From the NCBI RefSeq assembly GCF_964340395.1, contig NC_135553.1, forward strand, positions 24,121,949 through 24,185,948: a stretch of DNA of 64,000 bases, in the 5' to 3' direction. A program made the position numbers and the translations under genes. Every line of letters begins with the position of its first letter. Position 1 is the stretch's first letter. The notes below the pieces were generated by a model. The model did not search any database, had not been told where the DNA came from, and saw only the letters and a list, made by a program, of their open reading frames with translations. Shown here one piece after another: positions 13,178 through 36,922 of this stretch. Source of the DNA: Glandiceps talaboti (Eukaryota > Hemichordata > Enteropneusta > Spengelidae).

Positions 13178-14266
13178 CGTTTATCGTTTTTATTTCAGAC
13201 TTTCAGATCAAAAACAACTGTTAATATATGTTGAATGATACTGTAAGGTTGACGGCCTCTGTGATGTGCATATATCTATCTATATTGTTGTACAGTACCT
13301 AACCCAACAGAGTGTGTATGGACACCCGTGTTGTTGTTGCGGGATATATATAGGTAATAATTCTGATAGTCGTTAGTCATCAGTCTTCGTTCCCAGTCGT
13401 CAAAATGCCGCTATTTTCATACATAAAGAATTACTGGTAGTCAGACGGATTCGGCTCCAATGCAGTACCTGGCAACATGTAGAGGTCAGAGGTCATATCT
13501 ATATTCACATCCAGTGTTTTCAAGTTTTGTAATAACATGTCACCAGTATATACACGTAAGTCGCATTGTACGTTTGCCGTATCATTTAACTACAATAGAC
13601 TCGCCTGAAAACAACAAAAAATCCGTGATAACCACCAAAAATTGTTGGAAAGCTGAACAGTAGGCTATACTTCCCTTCCTAAAATAGTCTATGAAATAGC
13701 TTTCCGAAGTCGACATCCCCAGTTTAAGAACGGTGGTGAAAAAGAACATGAAAAACCGACGTCCGTTGCCATTGGTAACGTAGTATAAGTTGTAAAAAAA
13801 AGGCTAGACAAGATGTATTATATAGCAAGGTTTGAAAGGTAGTTTAAAATTGAGGTGAAAGATTACAGTAATACATACAAGGTAATTTGCAATGCTGTGT
13901 ATTCTAATTAATGATATTTAGAATTTAGATCGATATGCCAGCATCTAACTCACAACACTTGTACATTACATTGTATTTCTTCTACAAATTGTAATGCAGT
14001 GTGTGTGGCGTAAAAACTGAGGCTCTCACATCTAGGTATACGTAGCTATAGTAATGATCATTTCAAAGTGCTTTGAAATTGGTAGACCACTTATTTCATT
14101 CTTTGTTCCGACATACCTAAGTACTGTCTATTCATCTTTTAGAATCAATATAAAATACATGTACATTGTGTTATTAAAACAGTATTTCAGCTTCGAATTC
14201 TGACGTGCCGCAATTCAAATGATTGTGTAAGGAATAAGTGTAAGTGGAGTCACATTGGCTGGTTTT

Positions 14267-14284
14267 TACACACACACACACACA

Positions 14285-14331
<47 letters not shown>

Positions 14332-14389
14332 CCGACAGAAACACACACTCACACTCACACACACACACACAAAACCGACAGAAACACAC

Positions 14390-14420
<31 letters not shown>
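14267..14420. repeat. (CA)n compound microsatellite
   Basis: CA tract interrupted twice by ACCGACAGAAACACAC, so a larger unit has itself been duplicated. Confidence 0.9.
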
Positions 14421-14423
<3 letters not shown>

Positions 14424-15312
14424 CAGCTCACGTTCTTATTACAACTGTCTTGGCTTTCAATACGGTGGTTCAATACGCATGCGTCAAAAATGTAGCAAGT
14501 AAAACTTGAAGTAAACTTATTTATTATAAAACTTTTTTTATTCTCAAAAATTATCGACATTAAACAAGCTAGGCTTTTAATGGGATATTAATGTAAATAA
14601 ATATTTCCCCATTGTAAATTCTATATTATATGTAAGAACTGATTGTACAAGGAAGACGTGATATCAACCAAAGACCCCACCCCACCCCTACCCCCACCCC
14701 CTCCATGTACACATTAAGGATATACTATGTGTGTTATCAAGTATGTCATGCCAAATCGCATGATTGTATAATCTTTTGTTGGAAAATGTTTGTTTTTTCT
14801 TTGACTTTTAGACTGCAGTAATTATAAGTCTTTCTGTATTGCAATGTCTACATACAATAAGTTACGGTACAGTATTATAATATCAAAAGTTTGAATCATA
14901 GGAAAGAAAAAAACGCTTGAAGCAACAGGTTACTTGCCATAACATGGACATTGGGAAAAGTATTGCTATCTCCAAATACGGCAGTGTAAGTTCAAAGTTC
15001 AAAGTTCAAAACATAAGTTCAAAGAATAGCAATTGATTTTATTGTTGTGGTGAAGATATTAAATTTGAGTCATTCACTTGAAGGGCAGTCGTAATGTACC
15101 GTAATGACAATACAACTGTGTTTGATCTTTGTCATTTCAAGAACGGCTTTAGACTTTTTTTAATCATTTATCTTGTTTCCCCAGGGTTTTTTTTTCAATT
15201 AATTTGCATGACTTATTCTGTGTCATGAAATTGTTACAATTTCGTCACGTGACAGCTTAAAGCCGAGGTTCGTTCATTAATGTTATATTAGGATTGCGTG
15301 TTCAGCGAGAAA

Positions 15313-15822
15313 TTAAATCTGCACTAGCTGCAACTGGTATATTTGTTTCAAATTCATCTAATAACCAAATATATATTCACTAGAAAGTGGTCAATTACTT
15401 ATAAAAAGACATTGTATCTGTTACTTAGTGGTCAAAATTATATAAAAATTGTGCAGTGACAAGTTGAAATTTTGTTTGAGCGAAAGCCCGGTTTGAGTTG
15501 TCACCGTGTTAAAACTGTACTAGGAGTATCATTTTCCGACAATATATTCACTGAAAATTCTTTAAAATACCAATAATTAGACATTGCACATGTTACTCAG
15601 TGGTTGATATTATCCATTAGCAGTACAGAAACATATTTAAATCGTGATCGCCGTTGAGGGCGCTGATTTTTGGGTGCGGACTCAAAAATCAATCTGATTT
15701 GATTTGATTGATCTTGTATAGAGCTACAAAAATATGCTTTTCCACAGGTGATGTAATACTTTTCAGTAAGTTATCACTACCTAACAAAACAATTTTAGTT
15801 GCGATTAGTGTAGCTTTAAGGC
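15313..15822. mobile_element. MITE family B, copy 2, with terminal inverted repeats
   Basis: The left end TTAAATCTGCACTAGCTGCA matches the complement of the right end (TTAAAGCTACACTAATCGCA when reversed), giving inverted termini of about 23 bp with four mismatches in the first 20. The interior is related to 7033-7440. A second start-like block (GTTAAAACTGTACTAGG near 15508) suggests one copy nested in another. No coding capacity. It ends just before the 30-bp minisatellite. Confidence 0.65.
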
Positions 15823-15849
15823 TTTATATATGTATTTGACTGAAAAACA

Positions 15850-16672
15850 GAGGGTATCGGACAGACAGCATTCAATACAGTGGGCATCGGACAGACTGCA
15901 TTCAATACAGTGGGTATCGGACAGAGTGCATTCAATACAGTGGGTATCGGACAGACTGCATTCAATACAGTGGGCATCGGACAGACTGCATTCAATACAG
16001 TGGGCATCGGACAGACAGTATTCAATACAGTGGGCATCGGACAGACAACATTCAATACAGAGGGTATCGGACAGACAGCATTCAATGCAGTGGGTATCGG
16101 ACAGACAGCATTTAATACAGAGGGTGTCGGATCCGACCGCGGCAGACAGCATTCAACGCAGTGGTCTTCGGACAGACAGCATTCAATACAGTGGGCATAG
16201 GACAGACAACATTCAATACAGAGGGTATCGGACAGACAGCATTCAATGCAGTGGGTATCGGACAGACAGCATTCAATGCAGTGGGTATCGGACAGACAGC
16301 ATTCAACGCAGTGGTCTTCGGACAGACAGCATTCAATACAGTGGACATAGGACAGACAACATTCAATACAGAGGGTATCGGACAGACAGCATTCAATGCA
16401 GTGGGTATCGGACAGACAGCATTCAACGCAGTTGTCTTCGGACAGACAGCATTCAATACAGTGGGCATCGGACAGACTGCATTCAATACAGTGGGTATCG
16501 GACAGACAGCATTCAATACAGTGGGCATCGGACAGACAGCATTCAATGCAGTGGGCATCGGACAGACAGCATTTAATACAGAGGGTATCGGACAGACAGC
16601 ATTCAATGCAGTGGTCTTCGGACAGACAGCATTCAATACAGTGGGCATCGGACAGACAGCATTCAATGCAGC
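15850..16672. repeat. 30-bp minisatellite
   Basis: About 27 copies of a 30-bp unit built on GGACAGACAGCATTCAATAC plus GTGGGTATC-type variants, with higher-order order (GTGGTCTTC variants recur every few units). Because 30 is a multiple of three, several frames on both strands stay open. It lies about 100 bp beyond the stop codon of the three-EGF gene, in its probable 3' UTR. Confidence 0.95.
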
Positions 16673-16775
16673 GTTCTTGCCGTACGTTTCTTGATTTCAA
16701 GGAAAGAACGGTAGCATATGACGTTTGCATTTGTCAAACAAAACGTTGTACCATCTCTCTACTTGATACAACTAC

Positions 16776-28636
<11,861 letters not shown>

Positions 28637-31318
28637 AGTGATTTGAGTGTCCAAGCTTGTGGTAATCCTAAAGAAACTGTCAATCGCGATCATTGGAGGC
28701 GTTTGTCAGAAGAAACTATCATGGAATTGAGAATCATCCTAGATCCTGTATGGACACTGAACTAACACCGGTGTCTACCTGGTAGGCGCTGCCATTGAGA
28801 CCTGTGACGTCTACGTTGTCGTAATACTTGCTGGCATTTGAATAGACGTGTACAAACATTGATAGGAAGGTAGCCCGGCTTCGCGGTGTATTGTACCCTT
28901 TGTCATTCAGATACTGAAGACATATATGTATTGAAGGGGGCAGTGAAAGTGGACAAACTACACACAATGGCGGGTAAGGTGTACGCTACAAGTTAACACA
29001 TGTTAATAGTATGTATTATCGGAAGTTATTGGTCTTTGAGAACATGTTCACCAAAAGTTGAGTTCTTCAAGTTCATTTATGATTACACATTTTTGTTGAT
29101 TTTTTTCTTCACATTATTAAATTCTTAAAACTCGGAGAATACGAAAAGTGTGCGTTAAATGATGCACCAGTTTCAAGTCATATTCGTGGGGAGTTAGGGA
29201 AAATATCAGAGAACCGTGACGGTTACATCATCGAACACGCATGACTAGTTCAATTACCCGGGAATAGTTGATGACGCCTGGAGCAATGTCACTAGACTGT
29301 GTAGTTGTCCTGGTCTACATAAGAGACAGATGGAAATATATATATCGAAACGTTGATAAATTCAAATCTAGGCACTTCAGTTGCTTATTTCAATCACCAG
29401 ATTCTTCACGCCACTGGTTTTGGCTTGTGGCGAAGAAATAAAAACGGAAGTAAACAAGTCAGTTAATATATATTTAGCTTGTTTATCACAGAAACAGACA
29501 AAATATGAAAGTTGCATATTTAGTTACATCATCTTGAGTACAACAAATCGCGTAAACATTTCAACGCTATTAAAGTTGTAAACGTTTTTCCATTAAAGGA
29601 TTCAATTGCAATGAACCCCATTCATATAATGATATAATGTGACTTCTGAGATCGTCTAGTAGCAGCTTGGTGTTGTCAAAGAGCGCCTCCTAGCGTTTAT
29701 GAAAAATATGCCTTTGTTTAGTGATAACCTCACCACTCAGGTGACATTATGATGAGGTGACCAAGTGTTGAACTTATTTGGCCATTAGGATCGATTGCCA
29801 CGTTAGCGTACCAAGCTGATACACAAGTTGTTCCAGATACCGCTCTTACAAGCCGTAGGTAGCTGAGTGATTGGACCAAGTCTGGAATCCCAGGGTAAGA
29901 ACACGTAATTACAGACTGGGGCTCTCAAAGGTCAAGTTTATGTTGAAACCCCATGCGTATTGAAACAGTGCTGTAGTAAATTAAACCCATCGAATATACA
30001 CTAGTAATTGGAGTAATATTGAAGCTTATCGTCTAAATTGCCAATTAATGCTCCAGTCTAATACTCATATGGTTATACCGTCTTTATATTGCGGAGTATT
30101 TCATCATGCAAATTCGCAAGATGTTACACGAAAGTATGTATGAAGTTGATCTTTTCAGATTGGTTGATGGAAGAGAATTTTATTATTTTAAGAAGGAATT
30201 GGTTACATTTGAACATATGTCGGGGATTTTTGAAACATTTCGACTGGTAATGCACTGTTCTGGTCGACTTCGTAATGTAGATGTATCACATTGTCGGAAA
30301 AAAACACCTGTTGATCCAAGTTACGTATTAATCTTTACATTTTCCATCAATTGTCTGCGACCAAACACATCATGGAGATTGATACATGTTGATACTCCAT
30401 CCATAATTAGCTGGATAAGTCAAATAAGGGAACACTGAAGTAACTATACTTTACTGTAAAACTGTTACCAAAACCACCTAAATAGTAAATGGATGATTTG
30501 TGGTATCGTATTTTGATATAATTTGTACTGGCAGCTCGACCCCTACCCTTACTCTCCAAATTATCACCTCTTGCGATTGTAATCTATGAGCTGACCTTTA
30601 GGAAAATGTTAGGTATGTGGTCATAAACTCCCACGCACGGTTGCTCTGCAGATGTACATTTTATCATATTCAAGTTCTCGACACTGCGTAAGCACATAAG
30701 TTGATTATTAATAATACAGAATGAAACTAACACCGTCATTAGGCGCAAGAGTTTGTTTTTAATTAAATATAATGAATGGAACGTGACTTTTAATTAAATA
30801 TAAATATGTTGATTTTTAATCAAATCGAATGAAATGAACACCATTTTATATACATTAATTGACAGGTATATGTTATGTTACACGTTAAGTAGTTCTTGTC
30901 ATGTGTTCATAGTCTGGTTGGCGATACAAAAAGTTTATACATTATAGTTATAAATTATACCAACTGAAATATGTTTGTTGAAGGTTGGGGTACGCTGAAG
31001 TCGTGCAAAGTTTATGCTTGCCATGTCAATCCAATGGCTAGGTAAATTTCAAAACGGACACAGGGGGTCGATAGTATTATCTAATTGTAACATCATCAAT
31101 CAATCAATCGACCGATAATCGATGTTTGTATATTTATGCAACGTTACATTATTTGGAATCGACACTAGTTAGACTTTTGTCATGTTTAGATAAATTGGGT
31201 GTTATGTGAGGTCAGGTCATGTAATCACTAAAATCTATTTTGGTGTGTTTTGGAGACGTGTAGACATGCAATATAAGTGTACTTTGATCAGTGATTTAGG
31301 AATCCGCGATTATTAACC
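28637..31318. other. Head-to-head intergenic region, possible bidirectional promoter
   Basis: This is about 2.7 kb between the divergent start codons of the three-EGF gene and the ZAD/coiled-coil gene. It should contain both promoters and 5' UTRs, but I cannot place a TATA box or initiator with confidence. A TTTCTTTAG on the minus strand just upstream of the EGF gene ATG could be a 5'-UTR intron acceptor. Two unexplained open frames lie here (28739-28916 minus, 30106-30438 plus). Confidence 0.45.
30106..30438 (+). CDS. Hypothetical single-exon ORF, 110 residues
   Basis: An ATG-to-TGA open frame without low-complexity sequence, in an AT-rich intergenic region where stops are frequent. The product is unrecognised. 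It contains VDLFRLVDGREFYYFKKE and has no signal peptide or transmembrane segment. It could be an exon, a decayed transposon fragment or chance. No flanking splice sites or coding neighbours support it. Confidence 0.22.
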   Translation: MQIRKMLHESMYEVDLFRLVDGREFYYFKKELVTFEHMSGIFETFRLVMHCSGRLRNVDVSHCRKKTPVDPSYVLIFTFSINCLRPNTSWRLIHVDTPSIISWISQIREH

Positions 31319-32709
31319 ATGTCTTACACATTCGTAGACGAACCGACAGAGTCAATCATTTCTATTGTGTGAGTATGTAGACAACTTTTAAAGCACTATC
31401 TAATAATGTTGCGTGTTACTCAAAGCACTCACTGTGAACTATTTTGACTTAACTTCGTCAATCTGTAAGGTTAAAATATCATAATTGTAATCTCTCATTT
31501 CCAAGTGTGTCAACATACAGGAATAACGTAACGTTTGAAAACGTATACTCAAATAGGTTTCAATATCGATAATTTATCGCACTGTTGTAATATGTGTGTA
31601 CAATAAAAATTTATAAGCTTGCAAAAAGCTAGATGAAAAGGTCACGATTGTTCCAGTTATAGATAATATATACCAGATACTCTACATTACCAACCGGAAT
31701 TGTTTAGCTCTCTGTTGAGCAGTTAGTGACAAGTTCTTGTGTTGTTGTCTTTACTCAGGCACATGATAGGAATGGCAGGGTGCACACCAGAGAGAACGGT
31801 CCGTAGATACAGCGAGCCTCTGTTTTCGACTTCTAGTCCGAGTCTCCGATCAAGATCTCGAAAAAGTACCGGTAGCAATCGCCGTAGTCGTAGTTTGCCG
31901 TCCATCTTGGACGAACACTGTCGGCTGTGTGGTTTGCTTGTCGGACATCGAAATGAAGGGCACCGCGAAATTAGAAAATCGTACCCGTTCTTTAAGGTAA
32001 CGAGAGATGGAAAACCACTTTACCAAAGAATCGAGGCGATTTTAGGCTTTGACCTACTGCCGCTCTCTCCGGATAGAGATGATCGTGTGTGTAGTGGATG
32101 TTATCGAAAAATCCCCCGCATCGAAGATGCACTGGAAACAGTAGAAAGATGGCGAGGCAACGTTTTTAAACAGTACAGGACACGAAATTTTGAACTTGAT
32201 CTTGAGACTTACAAATTCAAAGAGATACCGGAAGGTGAACACCGTTCTCCAACGTCACCGATTGACATTGTCTTCGTGCCTAAAAAAAAGTATGGAGCCC
32301 GATACAAATCACAGCAGGCGTCGGAGTCCGTGGATGAGTGCGATGATCCTGGTTCCCGTAGAATCTTAAAGAGTGCTGTCTCCTTCGACGAAAGTTCACT
32401 GATGAGCTTGACAAGTGATGGTGACGACATAAGTATGGAGGTGCGCTATGTTACAACATTTAACCATCTGTTTGACCATTTGTTTGCCTTCGCCATAGTG
32501 ATGACTCATATTTTTGACCTGTTGAAAATACGGTGACAATTATTCCAACGTTTAACCCCTTGCTAATGTTCTAACTGACCAAGAACTTTTATGTCGTCAT
32601 CATCATCATCATGATCATCATCATCATCATCATCATCACCGCCACCACCACCACCACCACCACCACCATCACCATCATCACCATCACCATCACCATCACT
32701 ATTATTATT

Positions 32710-32747
<38 letters not shown>

Positions 32748-35700
32748 ATCATCATTTCACCTCTGACATACTGGTTATATACATCAAAGCATAACAGAAA
32801 TATCTGGGTTACTTTCGAAGACTAATCTGTTTGTCTTGATGCCAATAATATCAGTAATTTTAAGACTTTTATTCAGTTTTGTATCCCACCCCAACCTGCC
32901 CCTGCCTCCGTGTATATTCCAAGCACAAGTACGGTTTAGAATGGATTTGTCTATTTTTAATTTCTCCAGAGTTCAAAATTATCAAAGGCATTATCACCAA
33001 ACAGTGCAGAATCTCCAAGACGTAGACTTGAATTAATAGATGATTATGAGATACAAAAGACGAAATTAAAGTTATTTATACAGAAATGGGATGAATATCA
33101 TCAAAGCCAATCACAGAAAACTAACGATGCTGCTATTCGGGAACACAAAGAAGAGGTAAGTCCATTTCGGAGGATGTAACTGACATATTAATGGGATTAA
33201 TTACAACAATATGGGAAATACACAATGATGTTGTGAGAATTTTCTTCGATTAGTCTAGCTGCTCGATCCTCGGGCAATTCTGCTAACTTCAATTTAAAAG
33301 CGACCACAAGTCGCATAGTGCCAAAGGCGCTGTCGAGGGTCTTCCTTTTGTGGAGCTGCGCACGAGAGATACTGTTTTCCTCGGGTTCTGAGCACAAATC
33401 CAGGTCTTGACTACTGTATTATATTACCATGTGAATGGTCTTCGAATAGAGATGGAAGTATCCCCCAAAAATAAGTTATAACTAGTATAATTGCAATTTA
33501 TGAGGATCTCACATGACACTAGTAGGTGTGTTTATACATTTTGATAGCCTAGACGCTATAAGTTTTATTGTGGGACAGGTCGTAGACGAAATCAACAAAG
33601 CTTAGAGTCTAGACCGACCAAGTTTGTTCTCTGCAGACATGCCTCTCGTCATGATCACGGAGTGGTATGCCTATCCGACAACGTAAAACACGCTTGTTTG
33701 AACCAATCTTGATTTACACGTTGTTGGTGTCACTTTTATCGCTACACTTCACAGCTATTGAACCTGAGGCTAAACTTAATCGTTCTTCCGTAAATTTGCT
33801 TTACTACTTCATCAAGTTAGTCATTTTATAGCAACTATTAAAAGTGATAAATTCTCCAATTTTATATTTTAAATTAAATGACTCCGTCTTACAGTTAATT
33901 ACACCAAGTGTAAAATCGGAATCAATTAGGAGTTTAACGTTGTTTCGGTTTCTTTCAGACAAAGTTGTGTTAGGGGTCAAAGTTACAATAATCACGAGAA
34001 TCCGTAGGTGACCCATTTTTTATCAGATCGACAAAAGGTGACCTCGAGGTCATTCCCTATACTTTGATATATGGAATGCATTAACTGTTAACAATACTAT
34101 ATTAGACTGCCAGTGACGTCGTCATGGTTAGTAATCTCATTCCTGACAAGATGATATATATGGTAGACCCCATGCTACTGGATAGTAACCGTATTATACA
34201 TAGTATGTGTTACATTGTTAGTGTTTTGAGTCATTCCTCCACCAAAATCGAAACTGCGCTAACACAATCGATCAATCCTCTACCACTATAAATAAATCTC
34301 TACCACACTCTGTCAACCCCCTACCATAATCTATCTATTCTCTACGACAATCTATCGATCCTCTACTACAATCTATCGATCTTCTACTACAATCTATCAC
34401 TCCTTTACCACAATCTCTCAATCTTCTACCACAATCTATCAATCTCCTACCACTATCTATTAATCCTCTACCACAATCTACCAATCCTCTACTACAACCT
34501 ATCAATCTTCTACAACAATCTAGCAATCCTCTACAACAATCTATCAATCTCCTACATAATCTATCGATTCTCTACTACAATCTATCAATTCTCTATCACT
34601 ATCTATCAATCCTCTACATAATCTATTGATTCTCTACTACAATCTATCGATTCTCTACCACAATATATCAATCCTCTACCGCAATCTATCATCCCTGTCA
34701 CAGCCTATCAATTCCCTGTCAATACAATGTAAGAATTCAGAATCGAAATGAAACGAAAACAGTCGGTGGATGAACTGCAGGAAGAGATAAATACATATCA
34801 TGGATACGTGCGGTAGTTAACTAGTGTTGCTATCTTTTAATGTGAATTACTAGTATGTTAGGAATATTGGTGTGAAAAGATGTTCATTGTTCTGTCACAT
34901 GATTGTAACAACATCATGGAACAGGATCTTCTTACACGTACACGGCTTTATCCGAATCAAAATTCAAGTATACTCACCCCCCCCCCCCCTTGTAAACTTT
35001 CCTACCCTTGACATGACGGCGTTGATTCGCGTCGACTGCACACCGAGTATATAGCGCCCTCAAGTGTAAAAGTTTATCAATATTCAACAATAAAGATACT
35101 CTAAACTTGTGAGATAACGAAGAACTAACCGAACAATTAGTTATAGACATAGTAGAGTCATGAAAGGTCAGAGGTTATGATACATAACAGACGTCAGTCT
35201 AACCAGTTATATTGTCAATTTCAGATACAGCGATTACAGGAACTATTAGACGAATACAGACTGAAATTACAGAATACAGAATATGAGTTACGATCAAAAA
35301 ATCACGATATGGATGAATTACAAAGCGACTGTAGCAAGATGAAAATTGAGGTAAGCTTCCCCCCCCCCCATATCAATAAAATCTTCCGAAATATCTGGTT
35401 TAGAGTACGAGAGTCCAATAAAATTTATCTGTCCAAGATCAAGAATTATCCTATATACGGCGATAGTGGTACACCATTTACCTACCATACCCTATATGGT
35501 ATCAAAGATAAACGGAGTATCACTAACGCCCTAGTAAAACAGGTTAATAAAGAATTAAGATTACCTGGATCATACTCTTTGCGTTAGAGGTCAACATTAA
35601 CTAATATTGATCAGGTGGGAGGTAGGGGTGTCATGTTAGTTGAATGACTTCAATATGTTACACTTTTTTGGATTTGTCCTGTCGTTCATGTTTGTCAGTG

Positions 35701-36922
35701 TTTATATGTTTTTTGTTTGTTTGTTTGTTTGTTTGTTTGTTTGTCTGTCTGTCTGTCTGTCTGTTTGTTTGTTTGTTTGTTTGTTTGTGTGTGTATGTGT
35801 TTGTTTGTTTGTTTGTTTGTTTTGTTTGTTTGTTTGTTTGTACATAGCTAACTGGGCCTGAATTGTCTGTGATTATAGCCCCTGCTCGAGAAAAAGTGCA
35901 CGGATCTGTCGTTTTCATTAAAGACTCGACGTGTATTAATTGTATTGTGCATATATTAAACGTGCCTGGAATTATAACCTTAAAAAATGCAACTTGAGCC
36001 AAATATTGCAATATAAAAGCTCTCTGCGTACATTGCATTTACTATGGTCTAGAAGTTAAGCCCCTGCGGATTGTCCGTTTTGCATTCTGTGAACTTTGAA
36101 CTGTCGTTCAGTTAAAGAGTGGGAAAGGTTATAGTCTGAACTTGGTATGTTTTAGATATACGCCACATTCTTAGATGACCCCTTTCCAATATTATATAGA
36201 TAAATATGATGCAGGAACAACGCCAAAACATTCAAGACAGTCGGGACAGATTAGTGGAAGAATTACACAAGAATGCGTTGTTCATAAAGGAGAAAGATAC
36301 AGAATTGGCAAAGTGGAAGAATAAATGTGAATGTCTATCAAGCAAATATGATGATATAGCTCTAGATTTTAGGAGACTCGAAAAAGAGATTGGAGATTAC
36401 AAGACGCTGATGGAGATAGCTGAAGACAGGTAAGACGAAGCTTAAGCTTGATATTGCGAGACCACAGACACTCGACTCAATCTGTATGATTTTTAAAAAA
36501 ATGTATAGTGAATTATTTACTATACATTTTTTTAAATTATACAGATTGAATCGAGTGCCTATGGTTGAGACAAGTTCAGGTGTATGGAGAATGGGTAAGA
36601 GTTTCTTTGGAACGGTAAATTGGAAACGAATGTGACGTTTTGATCAGTCTACTATGGATCTTGATTACGCCAATTTACCGTTCCCAAAGGAACTATATTT
36701 TGATAATTATCTTTCAGGTATATATGGCGTTCATGTACCGACATTTGATTCATGACTGTTTCTGTTGCTATCAATATGAACTGGTGGTGTTATAGTACAG
36801 GAATTTTGGTTTGGTTGGGTTTGGTTTGGTTTGGTCTGATTTTATATGATTAACTTGACTTGTCTTGATTAATAAAACGTTTTTTGTTTGTTTGTTTTTA
36901 CAGTTGTGAGAGTGATGATTAG
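31319..36922 (+). CDS. ZAD-like Cys4 domain plus coiled-coil protein
   Basis: Exons: 31319-31368 (ATG after AACC), 31759-32440, 32970-33155, 35225-35350, 36215-36429 and 36904-36922 (short last exon ending in DD and TAG). Phases agree at every junction and give 425 residues. Residues 35-65 are rich in Ser and Arg (RSRSRK, RRSRSL). Residues about 70-135 form C-x2-C-x53-C-x2-C (CRLC at 71-74, CSGC at 128-131), with F/L spacing resembling a ZAD (zf-AD) treble-clef domain. After exon 2 the protein is helical and heptad-rich: YEIQKTKLKLFIQKW, then IQRLQELLDEYRLKLQ, then DRLVEELHKNALFIKEKD. That suggests a long coiled coil and a self-associating or scaffold protein. No C2H2 fingers follow the ZAD-like part, unlike typical ZAD proteins, so a DNA-binding role is not supported. 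The last exon has a strong T-rich acceptor but only 19 coding bases and is the least certain part. Confidence 0.72.
32596..32748. repeat. (CAT)n/(CAC)n tract
   Basis: Trinucleotide tract in the intron between ZAD/coiled-coil exons ending at 32440 and starting at 32970. Confidence 0.95.
34253..34712. repeat. 21-bp degenerate minisatellite
   Basis: About 20 diverged copies of a unit like CTCTACCACAATCTATCAAT in the intron upstream of the exon at 35225. The minus-strand open frame over it is a repeat translation. Confidence 0.9.
35708..35841. repeat. (TTTG)n/(TCTG)n tract
   Basis: Tetranucleotide run in the intron between exons ending at 35350 and starting at 36215. Confidence 0.95.
36466..36562. 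mobile_element. Short hairpin MITE
   Basis: CACTCGACTCAATCTGTAT and ATACAGATTGAATCGAGTG are inverted repeats (one mismatch). The inner TTTAAAAAAATGTATAGT / ACTATACATTTTTTTAAA continues the stem almost to the centre. It lies just after the donor at 36430. Confidence 0.85.
36603..36690. mobile_element. Second short hairpin element
   Basis: GTTTCTTTGGAACGGTAAATTGG and CCAATTTACCGTTCCCAAAGGAAC form inverted arms of about 23 bp around a 40-bp loop. Confidence 0.7.

Larger units (their letters stand above)
8152..15312. other. Intergenic and 3' flank, no gene seen
   Basis: AT-rich DNA between the formin stop and the MITE at 15.3 kb. An AATAAA hexamer at 8312 could end the formin transcript. The stretch holds a GC-rich structured segment (8296-8520), G/T homopolymer runs near 9500-9612, a CT tract, a TTG tract and a CA tract, listed separately. 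Short open frames here are low-complexity translations or lack coding character. Confidence 0.6.
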
